Part shown: in pieces, positions 30,195 through 35,016 of the stretch
Layout of the letters: every line of letters starts with the position of its first letter
How positions within the stretch are numbered: the first letter of the stretch is position 1
Assembly (NCBI GenBank): GCA_002454975.1
Contig: DKJZ01000070.1
Location: 1-35,016, forward strand
Direction: 5' to 3'
DNA: 35,016 nucleotides
DNA from: Hylemonella sp. UBA6679
Lineage (GTDB): Bacteria > Pseudomonadota > Gammaproteobacteria > Burkholderiales > Burkholderiaceae_C
Translations under genes and position numbers: made by a program
Notes under the pieces: generated by a model
Told to the model about the DNA's origin: nothing
Databases searched by the model: none
What the model saw: only the letters and a program-made list of their open reading frames with translations

Positions 30195-31166
30195 TTAGAA
30201 CGGGCTGTCGGTGTCTGAAGGCGCTGGCTTGGCGCTGTCATCGGCCAGAACGCCAGCTTGCTCGTCAGCGGCTTGACCCAAGCCGCCTTGGGCCTGCGTG
30301 ATTTTGCTGCGCACCACGTCTTGCGCCATGTCAGCGCGAGATTTGTCGTGGGCACCTGCAAACTTGCTGAACTTGGCCAGCAAAGGCACGAGCTGGCCGT
30401 AAATGCGCGGCGCACCAGCCAGACACTCTTTGTGGTGCAAGAAATCAGCCTCACCTGTGAAATTGCCCACCAAGCCACCGGCCTCGGTGACCAGCAGCGA
30501 GCCAGCAGCCACGTCCCAGGGTTGCAGGCCAGTTTCAAAAAAGCCGTCGGTGAAACCTGCCGCCACATAAGCCAGGTCTAGCGCAGCAGCACCCGGGCGG
30601 CGCAGGCCTGCGGTGCGTTGCATGACCTCGCTCATCATGGCCAGGTACGCGGGGAAGTTGTCGCCCTTGCGGAAAGGGAAACCGGTGGAAATCAAGCACT
30701 GCGACAGCTCGGTGCGTTTGCTCACGCGGATGCGGCGGTCGTTCATGTAAGCGCCACGGCCTTTGGTGGCTGTGAACAGGTCGTTGCGGCTGGGGTCGTA
30801 AATGACGGCTTGCTCGACCTTGCCGCGCACGGCCAAGGCAATGCTCACGCAGTACACCGGAAAGCCGTGGATGAAGTTGGTGGTGCCGTCCAGGGGGTCG
30901 ATGATCCAGACGAACTCAGAGTCTTTGGCACCAAATTCAGTGCCGGTTTCTTCACCCAAAATGCCATGGCCTGGGTAGGCGCTGAGCAAGGTCTCGATGA
31001 TGGCTTGCTCGCTGGCGTGGTCAACCTCGGTCACAAAGTCGTTGACTTGTTTTTGCGAGATACGCACCGATTCCACGTCCAGGGCCGCGCGGTTGATGAT
31101 GGCGCCGGCAGCGCGCGCAGCCTTGACGGCCACATTGAGCATGGGGTGCAGATTGGGTGAAGACAT
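30195..31166 (-). CDS. suhB: Inositol-1-monophosphatase SuhB
   Basis: The 323-residue protein carries the IMPase metal motifs GEET at 71-74 and IDPLDGTTNF at 89-98, and a later QPWDVAAGSLLVTEAGG segment. SuhB dephosphorylates inositol monophosphate in vitro and in bacteria also takes part in ribosomal RNA transcription complexes. ATG 31166 is chosen, because MSSPNLHPMLNVAVKAARAAG is the usual N-terminus; an upstream extension is not conserved-looking. The last roughly 50 residues form an extra, Gln/Ala/Asp-rich C-terminal tail absent from E. coli SuhB. It is divergent from trmJ, a common neighbourhood in betaproteobacteria. Confidence 0.94.
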   Translation of the reverse strand: MSSPNLHPMLNVAVKAARAAGAIINRAALDVESVRISQKQVNDFVTEVDHASEQAIIETLLSAYPGHGILGEETGTEFGAKDSEFVWIIDPLDGTTNFIHGFPVYCVSIALAVRGKVEQAVIYDPSRNDLFTATKGRGAYMNDRRIRVSKRTELSQCLISTGFPFRKGDNFPAYLAMMSEVMQRTAGLRRPGAAALDLAYVAAGFTDGFFETGLQPWDVAAGSLLVTEAGGLVGNFTGEADFLHHKECLAGAPRIYGQLVPLLAKFSKFAGAHDKSRADMAQDVVRSKITQAQGGLGQAADEQAGVLADDSAKPAPSDTDSPF

Positions 31167-31256
31167 GTTGTAAACCTCGAAGCAACGCAGGCGCTGCCGA
31201 TGATTGAAGAGCAAACAGGCCCATGGCGATGCACTGGGCGACAATAGGCATATTTT

Positions 31257-31285
31257 AACCCGTCAGGCGCGGCTTGGCGGGTTTT
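31257..31285 (+). terminator. Inverted repeat with short T run in the trmJ leader
   Basis: AACCCG (31257-31262) and CGGGTT (31278-31283) pair around a 15-base loop and are followed by two more T. It lies just upstream of the trmJ ATG and so would be in the leader of its transcript. The stem is short. It may be an attenuator-like hairpin or chance. Confidence 0.25.
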
Positions 31286-31300
31286 GACGCTGCGAGCTTC

Positions 31301-32197
31301 ATGTCTTTACCCGTACGCACCCGTTTCATCCTGATCCAAACCAGCCACGCTGGCAATGTGGGCGCGGCTGCGCGCGCCATCAAGGTCATGGGCTTTGAGG
31401 AGCTTGTGCTGGTGGCGCCGCGCTGGCCCAACGTGCTGCGCAAAGAAGAAACCATCCAGCGTGCCAGCGGCGCGTTGGACGTGCTGGCAAACGCCCGCAT
31501 TGTCGACACCCTGGACGAAGCGCTGGATGGCCTCACGCACTTGTGCGCCACGGCCATGACCCCGCGCGACTTCGGCCCACCCACCCGCACACCTCGCGAG
31601 CATTTCGACATGCTCCTGAAAAGTGAGCATTGGCATCAGCCGTATCAAGGCTTAGAGGTCAATCAGGGCATAGGTTTTTTATTTGGCTCAGAGCGTTTTG
31701 GCATGCGTAACGAAGACGTGTACCGTTGCCACACCTGCTTGAGCATTCCTACCAACCCGCAGTTTGGCTCGCTCAACCTGGCCTCGGCCCTGCAGGTCAT
31801 TGCCTACGACTGGCGCCTGGCTTTGATGCAGCACCTGGGCGCGGCCGGCAGTTTTACCGCGCCACAGCCTGCCAAAACCCCAGAAGTGGCGCCGCAAGAG
31901 CTTGTGTCGCCCCCCCTCAAACAACTGGCCGATGCGCAGCAGGTGGCTGGCATGCTCACGCATTTGGAGCAAGCCCTGGTGGACGTGGGTTTTCTTGACC
32001 CGGCCTCGCCCAAAAAGCTCATGCCTCGCTTGAACCAGCTCTTTAACCGCGCGCAGCTGGCGCAAGAAGACATCCACATCCTGCGCGGGATTGCCAAGGC
32101 CATGCAAGGCACGGCAGCCAAAGCCATGCAGGGCACGGCGCAAGCCCGCGGCGAAGATGTAACACCCGCGCCAGCAAAGCCGCATTCAGACGTTTAG
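31301..32197 (+). CDS. trmJ: tRNA (cytidine/uridine-2'-O)-methyltransferase TrmJ (SPOUT)
   Basis: The 298-residue SPOUT-class protein has the N-terminal FILIQTSHAGNVGAAARAIKVMGF pattern and the GFLFGSERFGM and FGSLNLASALQVIAYDWR knot motifs. These are typical of TrmJ, which 2'-O-methylates position 32 of tRNAs. A C-terminal helical extension (about 190-298) follows, ending in a duplicated AKAMQGTA unit. ATG 31301 is chosen over TTG 31274. It is followed 9 bases later by cysE, so the two are likely cotranscribed. The divergent neighbour is suhB. Confidence 0.93.
   Translation: MSLPVRTRFILIQTSHAGNVGAAARAIKVMGFEELVLVAPRWPNVLRKEETIQRASGALDVLANARIVDTLDEALDGLTHLCATAMTPRDFGPPTRTPREHFDMLLKSEHWHQPYQGLEVNQGIGFLFGSERFGMRNEDVYRCHTCLSIPTNPQFGSLNLASALQVIAYDWRLALMQHLGAAGSFTAPQPAKTPEVAPQELVSPPLKQLADAQQVAGMLTHLEQALVDVGFLDPASPKKLMPRLNQLFNRAQLAQEDIHILRGIAKAMQGTAAKAMQGTAQARGEDVTPAPAKPHSDV
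32093..32140 (+). repeat. 24-base tandem duplication in trmJ
   Basis: Two adjacent 24-base units (32093-32116 and 32117-32140) differ at three positions and each encode AKAMQGTA. The duplication is in frame near the TrmJ C-terminus, outside the methyltransferase fold, and looks recent. Confidence 0.8.
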
Positions 32198-32206
32198 ACT
32201 TGGCTT

Positions 32207-33058
32207 ATGTTTTCGCGTCTTCGTTCCGACATTCAGTGCATTCTTGAGCGCGACCCCGCCGCCCGCAGCGCCTGGGAAGTGCTGACCTGCTACCCCGGCC
32301 TGCACGCTTTGGTGATGCACCGCTGGGCGCACGCCTGCTGGCAGATGGGCTTGAAGTGGCCAGGGCGTTTCATTGCGCACCTCTCGCGCATGCTCACGGG
32401 CATTGAGATTCACCCCGCGGCCAAAATTGGGCACGGCGTGTTCATCGACCACGGCATGGGCGTGGTCATTGGGGAAACTGCCGAGGTGGGCAACGGCTGC
32501 ACCATCTACCACGGCGTGACGCTGGGGGGCACCTCGCTGTACAAGGGCGCCAAGCGCCACCCCACCTTGGGCAACAACGTGGTGGTGGGCGCGGGGGCCA
32601 AAGTGCTGGGCGGCTTTACCGTCGAGGACGGCGCCAAGATCGGCAGCAACGCGGTGGTGACCAAGCCCGTGCCCGCCGGTGCCACAGCGGTGGGTAACCC
32701 CGCGCGCATCATCCAAGCTGAGCAAGACGCGCTGCGCGAAGAGGCCGCCTCGAAAATGGGTTTTTCAGCCTACGGCGTCACCCAAAACGACGACCCCTTG
32801 AGCCAAGCCATGCGCGGCTTGATTGACAACGCGGTGGCGCAAGAAACCCAGATCGCGCAGCTGCGCTCAGCCCTCACCAAGCTCGGTGTGAACCTTGCTG
32901 ATGTTGGCCAGTCCCAGACAGGTGGTGGCGCTGCCACTGGTACTGGCACAGGCACCGGGCTTCAAGGTGCGGGCGGCCAAGGCACAGCGGAACACCCGCC
33001 CCAAACCGCTCAGCCCGGCAGTGATGTGGCCAAGCTCAACCGGTTCATCGGCAAGTAA
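32207..33058 (+). CDS. cysE: Serine O-acetyltransferase CysE
   Basis: The 283-residue protein transfers acetyl from acetyl-CoA to serine, the first committed step of cysteine synthesis. After an N-terminal helical part, a left-handed beta-helix of hexapeptide repeats includes GHGVFIDHGMGVVIGETA, with the catalytic-type Asp81-His82, YHGVTLGGTS, and KRHPTLGNNVVVGAGAKVLGG. The last about 95 residues form a variable tail with a GAATGTGTGTG low-complexity run. The usual CysE C-terminal end that binds cysteine synthase (ending in Ile) is not apparent; the protein ends RFIGK. This shorter, trimeric-type CysE is common outside enterics. It follows trmJ after 9 bases. Confidence 0.94.
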   Translation: MFSRLRSDIQCILERDPAARSAWEVLTCYPGLHALVMHRWAHACWQMGLKWPGRFIAHLSRMLTGIEIHPAAKIGHGVFIDHGMGVVIGETAEVGNGCTIYHGVTLGGTSLYKGAKRHPTLGNNVVVGAGAKVLGGFTVEDGAKIGSNAVVTKPVPAGATAVGNPARIIQAEQDALREEAASKMGFSAYGVTQNDDPLSQAMRGLIDNAVAQETQIAQLRSALTKLGVNLADVGQSQTGGGAATGTGTGTGLQGAGGQGTAEHPPQTAQPGSDVAKLNRFIGK

Positions 33059-33060
33059 GT

Positions 33061-33660
33061 TCAGGCCTGGTGCGGTGGCCTGATCGCCGTCTTGGGCCGA
33101 AAGGCCTTGCAGACCTCGTCGTTGGTTTCTATGTACGGCCCGCCAATCAAATCCACGCAATAGGGCACCGCGGCAAAAATGCCGTGCACCACGGGCTTGC
33201 CATCCGCGTCTTTGAGGCCTTCCAGCGTTTCGGCAATCGACTTGGGTTGCCCAGGCAGGTTGATGATGAGTGTTTTGTCGCGAATCACCGCTACCTGGCG
33301 CGAGAGGATGGCCGTGGGCACAAACTTCAGGCTGATTTGGCGCATTTGCTCACCAAAGCCCGGCATCTCTTTGTGGGCCACCGCCAGCGTGGCCTCGGGC
33401 GTGACATCGCGCAGGGCAGGGCCGGTGCCACCGGTGGTCAGCACCAGCGCGCAGCCTGCCTCCACCAGCTCGATCAATGTCTTGCTGATGTGCGCTTGCT
33501 CATCAGGAATCAAACGCGGCTCGAAGGTGATGGGGTTCTTCAACGCCTTTTGCAGCCAGTCTTGCAGCGCGGGCAGGCCCTTGTCTTCGTACACGCCGCT
33601 TGAGGCGCGGTCGCTCACCGAGACGATGCCAATTTTGATGGGGTCGTGCAGGTCGCTCAT
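33061..33660 (-). CDS. mog: Molybdopterin adenylyltransferase (Mog)
   Basis: The 199-residue MogA/MoaB-like protein has KIGIVSVSDRASSGVYEDKG at the N-terminus, the MPT-binding TTGGTGPALRDVTPEAT, and INLPGQPKSI near the C-terminal part. It adenylates molybdopterin before metal insertion. The final PYCVDLIGGPYIE segment matches E. coli Mog rather than MoaB. Its ATG overlaps the darP stop by four bases, and its stop lies two bases from the convergent cysE stop. Confidence 0.93.
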   Translation of the reverse strand: MSDLHDPIKIGIVSVSDRASSGVYEDKGLPALQDWLQKALKNPITFEPRLIPDEQAHISKTLIELVEAGCALVLTTGGTGPALRDVTPEATLAVAHKEMPGFGEQMRQISLKFVPTAILSRQVAVIRDKTLIINLPGQPKSIAETLEGLKDADGKPVVHGIFAAVPYCVDLIGGPYIETNDEVCKAFRPKTAIRPPHQA

Positions 33661-34289
33661 GTCGGGTCGGTATTCTCAGGAATGTCGTGGGCAGCTACGA
33701 GTTGCTCGCGTACCAATTGGTAAATCTCGCGGTAGGCGCGGCCGTGGCGCGGCGCTTCACCGGGCTTCTCAGGCTTGGCGTCTTTGCGGGCCTGGCGCAC
33801 CAGGGCGCGCAGTTGCTGGCTGTCGGTTTGCGGGGCCAGGTTCATCCACTGGGCCAAGGCGTCGTCGCTTTCGACCAAACGGCTGCGCCATTGCTCGGCC
33901 TGGTGCAACAACTGTGTGTCCAGGGCCGAAGGGGTGTGTTGTTCAATGAGCGCGTCTTTGGCCGCTTGCACCAACTCAGGCTCGAGTTGGCGCATGAGCT
34001 TGCCGATGAACTGCATCTGGCGGCGCTTACCTTCAAAGTTGGTGATGCGCTTGGCCTCGGCCACCGCGTCCACCAGCTTGTCGGGCAGGTTGATCTTGGC
34101 CATCAGATCGGCGCGCAGGGTCAGCAAATCCTCGCCGAGTTTTTGCAGCTCAGTGCTTTCGCGCTTGAGGTCGGTTTTGCTGATTTCGGTATCGCCTTTG
34201 AGCTCGCGCTTGAGCTCCAAGTCAAGCTCGCTGCCTTCGGCAACAAACTGACCTTTGACGAAATACCCTTTTTTAGGTTTACGTGACAT
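33657..34289 (-). CDS. darP: Ribosome-associated protein DarP/YjgA (DUF615)
   Basis: The 210-residue protein matches DUF615: SRKPKKGYFVKGQFVAEGSE, then KRESTELQKLGEDLLTL, RRQMQFIGKLMRQLE, and a C-terminal GRAYREIYQLVREQL. DarP (YjgA) associates with late 50S ribosomal assembly intermediates. ATG 34289 is preferred to a TTG at 34295. The head-to-head arrangement with pmbA is widespread in proteobacteria. It is cotranscribed with mog through an ATGA overlap. Confidence 0.94.
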   Translation of the reverse strand: MSRKPKKGYFVKGQFVAEGSELDLELKRELKGDTEISKTDLKRESTELQKLGEDLLTLRADLMAKINLPDKLVDAVAEAKRITNFEGKRRQMQFIGKLMRQLEPELVQAAKDALIEQHTPSALDTQLLHQAEQWRSRLVESDDALAQWMNLAPQTDSQQLRALVRQARKDAKPEKPGEAPRHGRAYREIYQLVREQLVAAHDIPENTDPT

Positions 34290-34312
34290 GGGCAAGTATC
34301 ATAACGATCGAT

Positions 34313-35016
34313 ATGAACACCGCCCCCTCTAAAACGTCTCCCCGTACAAAATCAGTTGCCAAGTCTGCCGCGCAGGCAGCTGCAAGCCAGCCCTCCGCGG
34401 GCGACAAGCAAGGCTTTAGCTACACCCGCAGCCACTTTGAGTCGCTGGTGGACGCCGCGCTCAAGCACGCCAAAAAACTCGGTGCCACCGATGCGGGTGC
34501 CGAGGCCTCGGAGGGGTGTGGCTTGAGCGTGTCGGTGCGCAAAGGTGAATTGGAAAACGTCGAGCGCAACCGCGACAAGTCACTGGGTGTCACCGTTTAC
34601 GTGGGGCAGCGCCGGGGCAACGCCAGCACTTCTGATTTTTCTCAACAAGCGATCGAACAAACCGTTCAAGCGGCTTACGACATTGCGCGCTTCACGGCCG
34701 AAGACCCGTTTGCCAGCTTGCCCGACGAGGCCGACATTGCCCAGCCTAGTGAGCAGCGCACCGACCTGGACCTGTTCAAACCATGGGACATCAACGCCGC
34801 ACAAGCCGCAGACATTGCGCGCCAAACCGAGGCGGCGGCCCTGCGCGTGGATGCGCGCATCACCAACAGCGAGGGCGCGAGTGTGTCGGCCCAGCAGTCG
34901 CATTTTTTCAGCGCGCACACCCACGGCTTTCGCGGTGGTTACGCCAGCTCGCGCCACTCGGTGTCGGTCTCGCCGATTGCCGGCAGTGGCGACGACATGC
35001 AGCGCGACTACTGGTA
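34313..35016 (+). CDS. pmbA: PmbA/TldE metalloprotease-family protein, 5' part (runs off the right edge)
   Basis: The 234 visible codons encode the N-terminal part of PmbA (TldE), partner of TldD in peptide maturation and antitoxin degradation. Recognisable stretches are GATDAGAEASEGCGLSVSVRKGELENVERNRDKSLGVTVYVGQRRGNAST and AAYDIARFTAEDPFASLPDE. A Ser/Ala/Lys-rich extension of about 30 residues precedes the conserved domain. The gene is divergent from darP with 23 bases between the start codons, so promoters overlap the coding edges. The 3' end is outside the window. Confidence 0.93.
   Translation, partial: MNTAPSKTSPRTKSVAKSAAQAAASQPSAGDKQGFSYTRSHFESLVDAALKHAKKLGATDAGAEASEGCGLSVSVRKGELENVERNRDKSLGVTVYVGQRRGNASTSDFSQQAIEQTVQAAYDIARFTAEDPFASLPDEADIAQPSEQRTDLDLFKPWDINAAQAADIARQTEAAALRVDARITNSEGASVSAQQSHFFSAHTHGFRGGYASSRHSVSVSPIAGSGDDMQRDYW

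Noticed and set aside
1..35016. Defence islands, toxin-antitoxin pairs, CRISPR, prophage or integrase genes
   Set aside because: All substantial frames are explained by housekeeping, transport, signalling or lipid genes, and no such motifs were found.

Overview
The window reads as chromosomal core-type DNA of a high-GC betaproteobacterium, most likely family Comamonadaceae (Limnohabitans, Rhodoferax, Polaromonas or relatives). I infer this from the style of the protein sequences, the yjgA/darP-pmbA and suhB/trmJ/cysE neighbourhoods, and repeat-like fragments that resemble ones I recall from Comamonadaceae. Genes are tightly packed on both strands, often with 1-4 base overlaps. I see no phage, integron, CRISPR array, rRNA or tRNA and no complete insertion sequence.

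Layout. 1-2710 (minus): the 5' part of an RluA pseudouridine synthase, and a PAS-PAS-histidine kinase-receiver hybrid whose stop codon directly precedes the rluA start. 2843-10077 (plus): an eight-gene operon of flavin oxidoreductase, DUF1365, Cfa-type methyltransferase, chalcone-isomerase-like secreted protein, GPH/MFS transporter, DUF3833 lipoprotein, SDR and NTF2-like protein. This set closely resembles the singlet-oxygen/ChrR-linked lipid-modification genes of Rhodobacter, tied there to methylated and furan fatty acids, and is the most interesting system here. 10138-14490: a Nudix hydrolase (minus), a multifunctional-enzyme-type SDR and the circularly permuted GTPase RbgA/YlqF (plus), then a minus-strand operon of quinone oxidoreductase, an OXLD1-like small Cys protein and a 2Fe-2S ferredoxin. 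14652-16484: glnS (minus). 16570-20190: a tripartite MacAB-type exporter (adaptor, ATPase, permease), followed by uppP. 21105-24559 (minus): mutS and an alpha/beta hydrolase. 24863-26214: a small two-TM zinc-ribbon protein converging on a CDF metal exporter. 26408-30167: two consecutive c-di-GMP signalling proteins with complementary degeneration of their GGDEF and EAL motifs. 30195-35016: suhB (minus), trmJ and cysE (plus), mog and darP (minus), and the 5' part of pmbA (plus).

How the genes fit together. The lipid operon would modify acyl chains already in membrane phospholipids: the methyltransferase adds the carbon, the flavoenzyme and DUF1365 protein perform desaturation or oxygenation steps, and the transporter, lipoprotein and CHI-like protein act at or beyond the inner membrane. 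No rpoE/chrR pair is visible; the only regulator next to the operon is the divergent hybrid kinase. Most other genes are housekeeping (translation, mismatch repair, ribosome assembly, cysteine and molybdenum-cofactor synthesis, wall-lipid recycling). Assignments come from reading motifs by eye. Promoters and operators are low-confidence.
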